From positions 1-50,151 of the forward strand of contig NZ_JACSQW010000013.1 of assembly GCF_014836425.1 (NCBI RefSeq): a stretch of DNA of 50,151 bases. Reading direction: 5' to 3'. The notes under the pieces are model-generated. The model was given only the letters and a program-made list of their open reading frames with translations. It was not told where the DNA came from and ran no database searches. Numbering within the stretch: the stretch's first letter is position 1; every line of letters begins with the position of its first letter. This document shows, in pieces, positions 42,973 through 50,151 of this stretch. This stretch comes from Limosilactobacillus avistercoris. Lineage in GTDB: Bacteria > Bacillota > Bacilli > Lactobacillales > Lactobacillaceae. The position numbers and the translations under genes are program-made.

Positions 42973-43894
42973 TTGTTTTCCCTCCTTGTTGTAGGATCGT
43001 AAGTTGTTGTTGGATTGCATTAGCAGCAGTTTTAACAGCCGCTTCTTCCACTGGATAAAGATTTAATAATAATGGGTGCCCTTGGCCGTTACGATTAAGC
43101 AATGTCGGAAAACTAACGTATCCTGAATATCGAGGCTGGTAGATTGCTACTGAAGCGCTCAGTTCACCATTACCTAAAATTGTAGAAATCATTTGAAGGA
43201 TCCATGTCACAACAGCACTGGCATTGTAACCAAGTCCCTTAAACGTGTACCAATTATCAAGGTCGGCAGTAATCCTTAATTGATTTTGGTCAAGGTGATG
43301 ACCATTAATGCTCTTATCTAGATCCTGACCATTAACGGTAACTGTAGACCAGGCAAAGATCTTCTCGCCGTTATGTTGACCATAAACAAAGCCACTAACA
43401 TTTTGGGATGACAATTCCGCAGCCTTTGCAACTGCCTGACGCATTCGAGCTGTATCAATTGTGGTCCCGATGCCAATTACCTGCTTAGTTGGTAAAGCTA
43501 GTTGTTGTTGCAGGTAGGCGGTAATTGCTTCATTGGGATCACTAATGTTCAGAACAATCCCATCAAACCCACTTTGTTTTACCTGCGGAGCAATTTCACG
43601 AACTGCTTTTCCGTTTCGAGTAAGTTCCGCCATTTGTTGTTTTTCTAGAAGGCTACTATCCCCAAACGCGGTTACAAGGATATCCGCATTTTTTAGGGCT
43701 GCGTAGTCCTGAAGAATAATTTCAGTTCTCGTGCTTAATGCAGTTTGGGCATTTTCCAAATCAGCCTTTAATCCAACAACTAATTCATCATTCTGATCAA
43801 TCAAAACCAATTGATCTACCTTATCAGTTGCAACAAGGTCATGAGCCAATAAACGCCCAATATGACCTAACCCAATAATTCCAATCTTTCTCAT
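42965..43894 (-). CDS. L-2-hydroxyacid (lactate / hydroxyisocaproate) dehydrogenase-like
   Basis: 309 residues of the LDH/MDH superfamily. NAD loop GLGHIG at 8-13; DTAR with Asp148 and Arg150; catalytic His174 in YGQHNGEK. The usual substrate-site SNP motif reads SDP (118-120), and HGD reads HNG, so it is not a standard lactate dehydrogenase. It best fits the L-2-hydroxyisocaproate dehydrogenase-like branch. The start MRKIGIIG (43894) has GGGGAT upstream; longer starts run into the terminator at 43911-43947. Confidence 0.83.
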   Translation of the reverse strand: MRKIGIIGLGHIGRLLAHDLVATDKVDQLVLIDQNDELVVGLKADLENAQTALSTRTEIILQDYAALKNADILVTAFGDSSLLEKQQMAELTRNGKAVREIAPQVKQSGFDGIVLNISDPNEAITAYLQQQLALPTKQVIGIGTTIDTARMRQAVAKAAELSSQNVSGFVYGQHNGEKIFAWSTVTVNGQDLDKSINGHHLDQNQLRITADLDNWYTFKGLGYNASAVVTWILQMISTILGNGELSASVAIYQPRYSGYVSFPTLLNRNGQGHPLLLNLYPVEEAAVKTAANAIQQQLTILQQGGKTND

Positions 43895-43910
43895 TATCTT
43901 ATCCCCGATC

Positions 43911-43947
43911 AAAAATGGAGCATCACAAAATATCATTGTGAGGCTCC
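43911..43947 (-). terminator. Terminator of the glutamate-cysteine ligase gene
   Basis: Stem GGAGC-TCACAA / TTGTGA-GCTCC with TTTTT on the minus side and ATTTTTT on the plus side. It lies between the ligase stop and the dehydrogenase start. Confidence 0.8.
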
Positions 43948-43970
43948 GTTATTTTTTAGTATTCGCTCTA

Positions 43971-45494
43971 TTATTCTTCCTGAAATTTAGCTGCTTCAGG
44001 AAATGTATCTAAGATGTACTTACGTGGGCCGTCAGGAAATTCAAATTCGCCTTGCGCTTCATAAGTCTCATCGTGGTCGCCAACAGTTAACGTTACTCCA
44101 TCATCACTGAAGGAAACATTAACCCCTAATTCAATTGCAGCTTTGATTAAACGTTGTGTATCATCCGAATACTTTTCACTAATTGCTTGAAGGGGATGAG
44201 CCATGTTCATGTTAGCAGTAAAACGATCATTAGCTAGCTTTAAACCAAATGAAAGAAGATTACCATTTTCAATTTGGTCCGCTAATTGACCACTAATTGT
44301 TAAGGCTGGATCATCTACCCGCCGTTGAACAAACTTAAGAGCAAGACGGTATTCCCGTGGTGCATTAAATTCATCAACTAAGTCCTGCAATTCAGCAATA
44401 ATCTTAATTGCCGCCTCATGCATTTCTGGCGTTTGTTCCTTTGGCTTTTGTAAAGCGACCTCATTATTAAGCTTCCGCGCCGCCGCTAATTTTTCTGGTA
44501 AATTATCCGGAAGTGGCTTGATTAAGGTATTAATCATTAATAACTCAAGGAAATTAATGGTATCATCACTCACCCCAGTCCGGGAAAGTGGATCTAGGTC
44601 AAAGGAACGAAACTCAAGGTAGTTAATTCCCTTTGTTAACATCCCTTGTAAGTCACCAACATCCTGATTATGACGACGACAACGGACAGGACCAAAGAAT
44701 TCTTTGATACTGTAATATGTCCCGTTATCAATGAATTCCTGCAGCTTAGCAAAGTGCTCTTCTAATGAATTATAACCAACTTGTTCATTAGGAAGGTTAT
44801 CATCACCATAATCACTGCACCGCAAACTCCGAACTGGTAATTCAAGGTGTTCAGGGATGTGCATATCCTCTGAAACCGGACTTGCTCCATAAAGGTAAGT
44901 GAACAACCATTGGTAAATGACAAAGGCTTGTGCCATCTTGAAGTAAAGGTGATTTTGAAAATCAATAAGTGAACTATATTCGTCCTTATAGAATTGGTCA
45001 TATAAGGTCTTTACTAATCCTTTATTTAAACTGAAGTTAACGTGAACATCACCCAGTAGCTCCTGGGTAATTCCATATTTCTTACCTAAGTAATCATGAT
45101 TAGCTTGATCCCAAGTCTTCGTATTATCCGTCATTAGGTAATCTAAATCATGGTTATATACAGGCGCTGGAGCCATACTAAGTGGCCATAAACGTTCATC
45201 CTCATGAAGTTGACCAACCATAATTTGCTCGAGCATCTTCAATTGAAGAACAGCATTCTTACTCCCAACAACTGGTGACGTCTCGAAATCAATCATATTG
45301 TCAGTAAAGCCAGAATTTAAATATAAGTTATGGCGACGGGAACGAAGAGCTTCCGGATATGGGTAACGACTGGCGCGCCCATTAGTTAGTACCCGGTGTT
45401 TCTTTGCTTCCAACCCAAATTCTGATGCGAATAGCTTTGCGTTCAATTCGGGCTTGCTCAATGCTTGACGAATTGCATCATATCGATCAGCCAT
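43971..45494 (-). CDS. gshA: Glutamate-cysteine ligase
   Basis: 507 residues. It matches the GshA half of the GshAB enzymes of Firmicutes (N-terminal LRSRRHNLYLNSGFTDNMID; central GINYLEFRSFDLDPLS, with metal-binding Glu). The ATP-grasp glutathione synthetase half of the fused GshAB type is absent, so it would make gamma-glutamylcysteine only. GAGGTGAT precedes the ATG. An inverted repeat ACTTTG-aaca-CAAAGT (45535-45550) lies upstream and may be an operator. Confidence 0.9.
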   Translation of the reverse strand: MADRYDAIRQALSKPELNAKLFASEFGLEAKKHRVLTNGRASRYPYPEALRSRRHNLYLNSGFTDNMIDFETSPVVGSKNAVLQLKMLEQIMVGQLHEDERLWPLSMAPAPVYNHDLDYLMTDNTKTWDQANHDYLGKKYGITQELLGDVHVNFSLNKGLVKTLYDQFYKDEYSSLIDFQNHLYFKMAQAFVIYQWLFTYLYGASPVSEDMHIPEHLELPVRSLRCSDYGDDNLPNEQVGYNSLEEHFAKLQEFIDNGTYYSIKEFFGPVRCRRHNQDVGDLQGMLTKGINYLEFRSFDLDPLSRTGVSDDTINFLELLMINTLIKPLPDNLPEKLAAARKLNNEVALQKPKEQTPEMHEAAIKIIAELQDLVDEFNAPREYRLALKFVQRRVDDPALTISGQLADQIENGNLLSFGLKLANDRFTANMNMAHPLQAISEKYSDDTQRLIKAAIELGVNVSFSDDGVTLTVGDHDETYEAQGEFEFPDGPRKYILDTFPEAAKFQEE

Positions 45495-45631
45495 TCAAGA
45501 TCACCTCATTTCTCATATACCATTACACAATAACACTTTGAACACAAAGTTAGCAACCTCAAAAGTAAAGTGATAAGTGCTTAAACTAGCTATTTATGAC
45601 GTCTCACTAATCCATTGATAGCTAGGTAGCA

Positions 45632-46300
45632 TTATCTGGTAATGTAATTTAATAGCTTAAACATTACTTGTTTATTTTCTGCTGGAACATCATGCTCAAT
45701 AATTTCAGCAGTTGTCTGGTGAAGATCATTATCCTTAAGCGGATATTCACTATCATTAATTGCAATTTCACGCACGTTGTCCTTCATTGGCTCAAAATGG
45801 AATTGAAGACCAATCACATTATCGTGGTAAAGGAAACCCTGATTTTCGTTCAAATCGCTACTAAAAAGCAACTTAGCATCATCAGGAATCTCAAACATAT
45901 CCTGATGCCAGTGCAAAGCAGTTAACTTATCTGGGATCCCCGGAATTGCATCGTTTTGCCGATAAACTGGAGCCCAGCCAACTTCCTTGTGTGGCGCTTG
46001 AGTAACCTGGTAGCCCAACGCCTTAACTATTTGTTGTGCACCCAAACAAGCACCAAAAATTGGCTTACGCTCATCAAGCGTTTTCTTAATTAATTCACGT
46101 TCTTGTTCTAGCCAAGGGAAGTCATCATTAGGGCTCATTGGACCACCGAGAATAACTAACATATCGGTCTCATCCACGGTTGGCAAGTTACCAAATTGAT
46201 CCGGGTGGTAAACATACATTTCGTTATTATTAGCATGGATCCAATCCCGAATTGATCCAGGCCCTTCATTTGAAGTGTGTTGTAAAATATTAACTCTCAT
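45632..46300 (-). CDS. Class I glutamine amidotransferase-like protein
   Basis: 222 residues with a full Cys-His-Glu triad: Cys85 in FGACLGAQQ, His168 and Glu170 in LQFHFEP, plus the oxyanion loop LGGPMSPND (51-59). Proteins of this GMP-synthase-like kind act alone as hydrolases or amidotransferases with unknown acceptors. AGGAG precedes the ATG by nine bases. Monocistronic; an inverted repeat (45586-45625) may mark the 3' end. Confidence 0.88.
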   Translation of the reverse strand: MRVNILQHTSNEGPGSIRDWIHANNNEMYVYHPDQFGNLPTVDETDMLVILGGPMSPNDDFPWLEQERELIKKTLDERKPIFGACLGAQQIVKALGYQVTQAPHKEVGWAPVYRQNDAIPGIPDKLTALHWHQDMFEIPDDAKLLFSSDLNENQGFLYHDNVIGLQFHFEPMKDNVREIAINDSEYPLKDNDLHQTTAEIIEHDVPAENKQVMFKLLNYITR

Positions 46301-46434
46301 TAATCAATACTCCTATACTTTATTTACTCCCCAATAAATATTATCATTGATAAATTTTAATGTTATTAGGGCTAGGTGTCAATAAAAGCGCATTCAAATA
46401 GTCAATTATCAATTATTTGATATTTCCTGAGAAA

Positions 46435-46923
46435 TTAGTCGTTAATGATTCGAGTATTAATTTTATTACATTCTAGGAATTTTAGTAAGTCGGTAGTTCT
46501 TAAAATAATTGTCTGGGTATTATCGTTCGGGTGGACACCAATTAAATCGTTATCCACAAGGACTTGACGGGAAACAATCAATTTTACTTGCTTATCTTGA
46601 TCATTAAGGAGGTTAAATGGGGAAACGCTTCCCGGTTCTATCCCTAGAATTTGCTTCAACTCAATTAGTGAAACAAACGATAGCCGGGATGTTCCAACTG
46701 CCTGCCGAAATGTTTTTTCAACGAACTGATTATTTTCCAAAAGGACATATAAAAAATAGCTTTTCCGGTTATGGGTACGTAAGAAAAGGTTCTTTGTCCG
46801 GGCAAACGAATACTTTTCTACATACCGATCTGCTTCAGCGCTAGTAAAAACTACTGGGTGGTGGATAACTTCATAATTAATCTTGGCTTTGTCTAATAAC
46901 TGGTAAATTTGTTGTGGGTTCAT
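46435..46923 (-). CDS. YbaK/ProX-type aminoacyl-tRNA deacylase
   Basis: 162 residues of the YbaK/PrdX family (HHPVVFTSAEADRYV; KNLFLRTHNRKSYFLYVLL; lysine in KTFRQAVG; GSVSPFNLLND). Such proteins clear Ala or Cys from tRNA-Pro. Free-standing PrdX/ProXp-Ala-like by length. AGGAAGAG precedes the ATG. The following 67-residue gene is 10 bases upstream in the same direction. Confidence 0.9.
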   Translation of the reverse strand: MNPQQIYQLLDKAKINYEVIHHPVVFTSAEADRYVEKYSFARTKNLFLRTHNRKSYFLYVLLENNQFVEKTFRQAVGTSRLSFVSLIELKQILGIEPGSVSPFNLLNDQDKQVKLIVSRQVLVDNDLIGVHPNDNTQTIILRTTDLLKFLECNKINTRIIND

Positions 46924-46933
46924 AATTCTCTTC

Positions 46934-47137
46934 CTATATTTTGTGAAAGTTAACTTGCTGGTACTTCATTGAAATCTTTTGCACCTCAAACCCGTATTCC
47001 GACAATTCCTTCTTATAATGAAGAAAAGAGTGATCTAAAGGTACCCCAGCAATACGACCAATTTCAGCAAATGTAAGGCTAAAATCTTCGTCATAGTTAT
47101 CTTGAATGTACTGCCATAGTTGATTGTATTTACTCAT
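46934..47137 (-). CDS. Small conserved protein (DUF7662-like)
   Basis: 67 residues (SKYNQLWQYIQDN ... SFLHYKKELSEYGFEVQKIS). The pattern of a short LWxYI helix, a middle helix and a closing strand with K-I-S recalls the DUF7662 family of small, possibly nucleic-acid-associated proteins. I am not certain of the name. It lies 10 bases before the YbaK-type gene and is likely co-transcribed. Confidence 0.6.
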   Translation of the reverse strand: MSKYNQLWQYIQDNYDEDFSLTFAEIGRIAGVPLDHSFLHYKKELSEYGFEVQKISMKYQQVNFHKI

Positions 47138-47230
47138 TTTTCTTTCTTTTGGTTACCTATCTCCTACTACCATATGGTTTAATTTATCATTTCAAATATT
47201 AGACATCAATACTAGCGGTTAATTCCATAA

Positions 47231-47275
47231 ATAAGAAAAGCCTAGCGCATTTTCAAGATTAGAATGCACTAGGCT
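47231..47275 (-). terminator. Terminator of the Fe-S protein gene
   Basis: Stem AGCCTAGTGCATT / AATGCGCTAGGCT on the minus strand, followed by TTTTCTTATTT. Confidence 0.8.
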
Positions 47276-47289
47276 CTATTTAATAAACT

Positions 47290-47685
47290 TTAGCAATCAT
47301 GGGTTCCAGTATATTCACCCTTTAATGGTTCACTAATATCAACTACTTCAACATTATCAGTAAGGATCTTAGTTGGGCTAACTAATGGCATCGTAAAATG
47401 TTTTGGATCGAAGCGTAACTCCATCTGATTTTCAAATTGAATGTTTGCGTAAGGCTCACTCTTGATATAAATATCACCAATATTTGAACTAACCTTTTCG
47501 TCAAAATCAGGTAAGTCGACATCCTTATTAACGAAAATTAAACGGTAATTAGCGTCAAGATTACAATTGCCGATCGCTGAAAATGGGCCAACACCATCAT
47601 CAAAATCTAACACCACTTGTTTATCAGGACTAAGGTACTTTTTAATCCGTTCTAATGCAGCGTCAGTAACAGTTAATGTCTTCAT
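47290..47685 (-). CDS. HesB-like iron-sulfur cluster biosynthesis family protein
   Basis: 131 residues (KTLTVTDAALERIKKYL ...), matching the HesB/IscA-like fold proteins annotated in lactobacilli as iron-sulfur cluster biosynthesis. The three conserved cysteines of true A-type carriers are not all present (single Cys in GNCN and one at the C terminus), so cluster transfer is doubtful. The ATG at 47685 has AGGGGGA upstream. Confidence 0.75.
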   Translation of the reverse strand: MKTLTVTDAALERIKKYLSPDKQVVLDFDDGVGPFSAIGNCNLDANYRLIFVNKDVDLPDFDEKVSSNIGDIYIKSEPYANIQFENQMELRFDPKHFTMPLVSPTKILTDNVEVVDISEPLKGEYTGTHDC

Positions 47686-47762
47686 AAGCAAGTCCCCCTA
47701 ACCTTTTGATATTTACATTTTACTCAATTATTAAGAAAAATAAAGAAATTAGCTTATGAAAA

Positions 47763-48271
47763 TTACTTACTTGCCTGATTCTTATCAATCCGATTAACTG
47801 TTAATGGATACTTTGCATCTAATTTTGGATTAAGTTTCCACAGTTCAAGCCACTTTTTTAATGGACTAAATAACATCCAGCCACCAATCCAAAGAATTCC
47901 GACAATCGAAGAAGCAGCATCATTGTGAATTAACGGGAAGCAGCATCCCCAAAGCATCATTACAATAATGTAGCAAGTATTGTAAATCCGCTTAAAGTTC
48001 TTAAATTCTTCATGACGTTGGTACAATTGTGATTGAAGTTGTGCATCTGCAGACTGAATTTTTCCTGTTGCTTAGCTGAATCCGTCCGCGGGAAAAGATC
48101 ACCAACTTCAACTCCTAACGCTCCTGCTACTAGGTTAAGGGTTGAGATACTAGCATCTTCTCCGGCTTCTAACCGTTGAATTGTCCGCACCGATACTTTG
48201 GCCTTTTCAGCTAGTTGTTCTTGCGAAAGGTGTTTTGTCAACCGCAGCGCTTTGATATTATTTTTTATCAT
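47763..48271 (-). pseudogene. Frameshifted XRE regulator with membrane segment
   Basis: The N-terminal piece has an XRE helix-turn-helix (LSQEQLAEKAKVSVRTIQRL). The C-terminal piece (RIYNTCYIIVMMLWGCCF... then ILWIGGWMLF) has two membrane helices. Adding one A to the five-A run of the minus strand (48059-48063) joins them as QQEKIQSADAQLQSQLYQRH, about 168 residues. Either a one-base deletion broke the gene or the read has an error. A palindrome at 48375-48386 lies upstream of its start. Confidence 0.75.
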
Positions 48272-48374
48272 TTCTGATACCCCCTTACTTTATTTATAGG
48301 ATATCAATTTCTACTCCTTTTAACCACGACATTTAGCCGACAGGAACCCGTCAATGAGACGACAGGAAATATTA

Positions 48375-48386
48375 TTCCCCGGGAAA
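48375..48386. promoter_or_regulatory. Near-palindrome upstream of the XRE gene
   Basis: TTCCCCGGGAAA differs by one base from the perfect palindrome upstream of wecB. Located about 105 bases upstream of the XRE start at 48271. Confidence 0.35.
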
Positions 48387-48407
48387 TGTTTTATTTAAAA
48401 AGATCAA

Positions 48408-48445
48408 AAAGAAGGATGGCTAATTTTTCTCAACCATCCCTCTTT
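48408..48445 (-). terminator. Terminator of the four-helix membrane protein gene
   Basis: Stem AAAGAGGGATGG / CCATCCTTCTTT on the minus strand, followed by TTGATC. Confidence 0.7.
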
Positions 48446-48458
48446 CAGAATATTTCAA

Positions 48459-48815
48459 TTATACGTTTTCACCAATCTTAACGTGCCAAATAAAGAAACC
48501 AATGCCAACAACAAGGCTAATTACCGCATATAGGAACATCCAATTATTGAAGAAGCCACCAGCAATCCCAATAATTCCACCAACAATTAACAAAATGAGG
48601 TTGGTAATATCACCGCCAAGGAAGGGATTATTTTCTTGGACAATATAAACTACCCCTGCGCCAATAAATAATCCAGATAAAATAATTTCTAAAGTAGCGT
48701 AGATGTAATTGGGACTGGTCCAAATTCCTAGAATACCATTTACAATTGCATCAACTAATAACCATGCAGCCAATACTAACAGCAAAATACCAACAACTAA
48801 TTTAGCAATTCTCAT
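48459..48815 (-). CDS. Four-helix membrane protein of unknown function
   Basis: 118 residues with four hydrophobic helices (about 4-27, 39-60, 70-89, 93-111) separated by short loops. No motif that I recognise; it resembles general small DUF-type membrane proteins. GAGAGGAGA precedes the ATG. A palindrome at 48923-48940 lies 108 bases upstream. Confidence 0.75.
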   Translation of the reverse strand: MRIAKLVVGILLLVLAAWLLVDAIVNGILGIWTSPNYIYATLEIILSGLFIGAGVVYIVQENNPFLGGDITNLILLIVGGIIGIAGGFFNNWMFLYAVISLVVGIGFFIWHVKIGENV

Positions 48816-48922
48816 TGTAGGTCTCCTCTCAAAACATAGCTACTTTTATTATTGAGTTGTTGGGCAAAAAACTCAAAGAATATTGCTTGGGAGGTTGGAA
48901 AATGTCGGCAAAATAAGTATTG

Positions 48923-48940
48923 ATATTTCCCCGGAAATAT
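48923..48940. promoter_or_regulatory. Palindrome upstream of the four-helix membrane gene
   Basis: ATATTTCC-CC-GGAAATAT has the same TTTCC/GGAAA half-sites as 38315-38328. It overlaps the stop of the MerR gene. Confidence 0.35.
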
Positions 48941-49661
48941 TACCGAGCAATTTCCAGGCAATATAATTTATGATGACAATTTGGACATTCTAATTTTCTA
49001 AATTTTGGTGTATGTGCTGAGAAAGTAAATCTGGCTAATGAAGGCGTAAACTTGGTACCACAGTTTGGACAGATATATTGTACTTGAGAGTAGTAATACT
49101 TAGTAAGAAAAGCGGAGAGGAATATCACTAATATCAACATAACTATAATGCTTAAAATCATTGCATCAAAATGATCAGCCCTTCCGAAGTAATATGCACT
49201 AGCTACTCCAACCAACTCAATTAGTATCAAACCAAAGCCAAAGAATAGTGTTCTACTTCTCAGTTTTGTTAATATTGCTTCTTTTTTCATAATCTGTGCA
49301 ATGTTAGTAAAATCATTTAAATTCATTTTTCGTGTAGTAACCGTTTGAACCAGCCGCTGTAATTGTTTCTGACGTTGCTTTAAAAGTAAAATTTCTTTTT
49401 CATTTTCGCTAATTTGTTTCCGGAATAGTAACTGTAGTGAATCAAAGGCACATTGATCATTAAATAAACTTTTAATCTGACTAATTGAAAAATCCAATTA
49501 ACCAGCTCTAATTTCTGAATCTGTTTTTCTTGATAGTAACGATAACCGTTCTTACCAATCGAATCCGGGGTTACCAAATTCTTTTCTTCATAAAAACAAA
49601 TTGCGCGCGGCGTCATATTTAATTTCTTTGCTACCTCACCAATAGAATATTTTTCTGACAC
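48940..49661 (-). pseudogene. Frameshifted MerR regulator with membrane helices and zinc ribbon
   Basis: The first piece has a MerR DNA-binding domain (YSIGEVAKKLNMTPRAICFYEEK). The second piece has the dimer coiled coil (RKQISENEKEILLLKQRQKQL), two membrane helices (about residues 83-103 and 112-132 of that piece) and a C-terminal zinc ribbon (CPNCGTKF ... CPNCHHKL). One added T near 49496-49499 restores KLELVNLDFSISQIK, giving about 240 residues. The GTG at 49661, eight bases after AGGAGG, is the likely start. Membrane-tethered MerR proteins with a zinc ribbon are unusual. Confidence 0.75.
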
Positions 49662-49784
49662 TGCCGTCACCTCCTGATTAAACAATACAGTTTCACGTAG
49701 GGTAAATGTCAAGATAAGAACAACAATTTGAAAAGTAAGAGCTACCTATAGTTATCGATAACTTGTCATATTAACGAAAAATTC

Positions 49785-49821
49785 AAAAGCGTGACTACTA
49801 AGAAACAATAATCACGCTTTT
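49785..49821. terminator. Bidirectional terminator hairpin
   Basis: Stem AAAAGCGTGA/TCACGCTTTT with A/T runs on both sides. It lies between the MerR gene and the small remnant at 49896. The rest of 49662-49895 holds nothing recognisable. Confidence 0.65.
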
Positions 49822-49895
49822 ATCTTACTCATTTTCTTCTTTTAATTTGCTCTTTTGTATTTTAATTTACTAATCCTAATAAAACTGCTGTGAAA

Positions 49896-50080
49896 TTAAG
49901 AAGCAACCGTGTAGCCTTCTTTAACTAAAATTTCGCTTACAATTTTAAACTGCTTTTCCGGCATTACAATTTCATATGTCGTTGAACCATCTTTGTTTTC
50001 CTATTTGCTACTTTAATTATTTTAGCTCTAAATTTTAGCAAACTATTAAAATGACCTGTTAACATAAATTGAACAATCAT
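49896..50080 (-). pseudogene. Short frameshifted gene next to the IS end
   Basis: Two frames join as a protein of about 61 residues: MIVQFMLTGHFNSLLKFRAK, then after one added A near 50000-50003, KENKDGSTTYEIVMPE and VSEILVKEGYTVAS. I do not recognise the family. The first ATG abuts the IS hairpin, so the 5' part may be truncated by the element. Confidence 0.45.
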
Positions 50081-50151
50081 AACCACCCGTAAAACGGGTG
50101 GTTTGTACAACGGCTATAAGCCGATCAGAAAAGCCAGCGTCTCAAGGCGCT
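50081..50151 (-). mobile_element. Right end of an IS200/IS605-type element (partial)
   Basis: Three hairpins in series: AACCACCCG/CGGGTGGTT (50081-50103), CGGC/GCCG (50111-50123) and AGCG/CGCT (50136-50151). Subterminal hairpins with such an ACCCGTTTTACGGGT loop are typical of IS605-family right ends in lactobacilli, where they also form the 3' part of the TnpB guide RNA. The transposase and tnpB would lie beyond the window, on the minus strand. The call is from recognition of the pattern. Confidence 0.6.

Noticed and set aside
1-50151. CRISPR-Cas, prophage or restriction-modification system
   Set aside because: No repeat-spacer array, cas gene, integrase, phage structural gene or methyltransferase was recognised anywhere in the window.

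Overview
The window looks like chromosomal DNA of a low-GC Lactobacillaceae member, most likely Limosilactobacillus (L. reuteri group). Grounds: KxYKxGKxW signal peptides, DUF4828 and DUF1659/DUF2922 small proteins, a stand-alone glutamate-cysteine ligase, AT-rich spacers and strong AGGAGG ribosome sites. The species call is inference. Most genes lie on the minus strand.

Layout. 1-2000: a broken YfhO-like gene and prfC. 2101-14566: a wall-polymer decoration region in two minus-strand operons. Operon 1 (10553 to 2101) encodes a winged-helix/cytidylyltransferase/choline-kinase fusion, a second LicC-like cytidylyltransferase, a BCCT transporter, a YfhO-like GT-C protein, an acyltransferase and a frameshifted YfhO paralogue. 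Operon 2 (14566 to 11761) encodes a LicD phosphotransferase, a GT14 enzyme and a GT4 enzyme. A lone GT4 gene (10698-11735) is divergent from operon 1. 14680-20879: three secreted proteins with long choline-/glucan-binding-type repeats and three different catalytic domains (C39-like cysteine peptidase, GH25 muramidase, M23 peptidase). 21015-29500: a Wzx/Wzy polysaccharide cluster (flippase, UDP-galactopyranose mutase, putative galactofuranosyltransferase, Wzz, Wzy, three glycosyltransferases including the priming phosphoglycosyltransferase), interrupted by a convergent lipoprotein gene. 29588-47691: mostly housekeeping genes (recX, yihY, mazEF, permease, map, flavodoxin/gtrA, wecB, tRNA-Arg, DEAD helicase, oxidoreductases, gshA, amidotransferase, YbaK, Fe-S protein). 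47763-50151: small regulators and membrane proteins, several frameshifted, ending in the right end of an IS200/IS605-type element.

How the genes fit together. Operon 1 has what is needed to import choline (BCCT), phosphorylate it (LicA domain) and activate it as CDP-choline (LicC domains). LicD would transfer phosphocholine to a glycan made by neighbouring glycosyltransferases. YfhO-like proteins and the acyltransferase would add sugars and acyl groups to wall polymers. The three adjacent repeat proteins resemble pneumococcal choline-binding proteins and could dock on that phosphocholine. This would be a complete write-and-read surface system in a lactobacillus and is the main finding; the chemistry is inferred.

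Other signals. (1) A repeated structured element at the 3' ends of map and the LOG gene has stems that covary between copies, and one pair forms only in the minus-strand RNA. (2) TTTCCCGGGAAA-like palindromes lie near wecB, an XRE gene and a membrane-protein gene. (3) Several genes are each broken by an apparent one-base deletion in or near a short homopolymer, which may be real decay or sequencing error.
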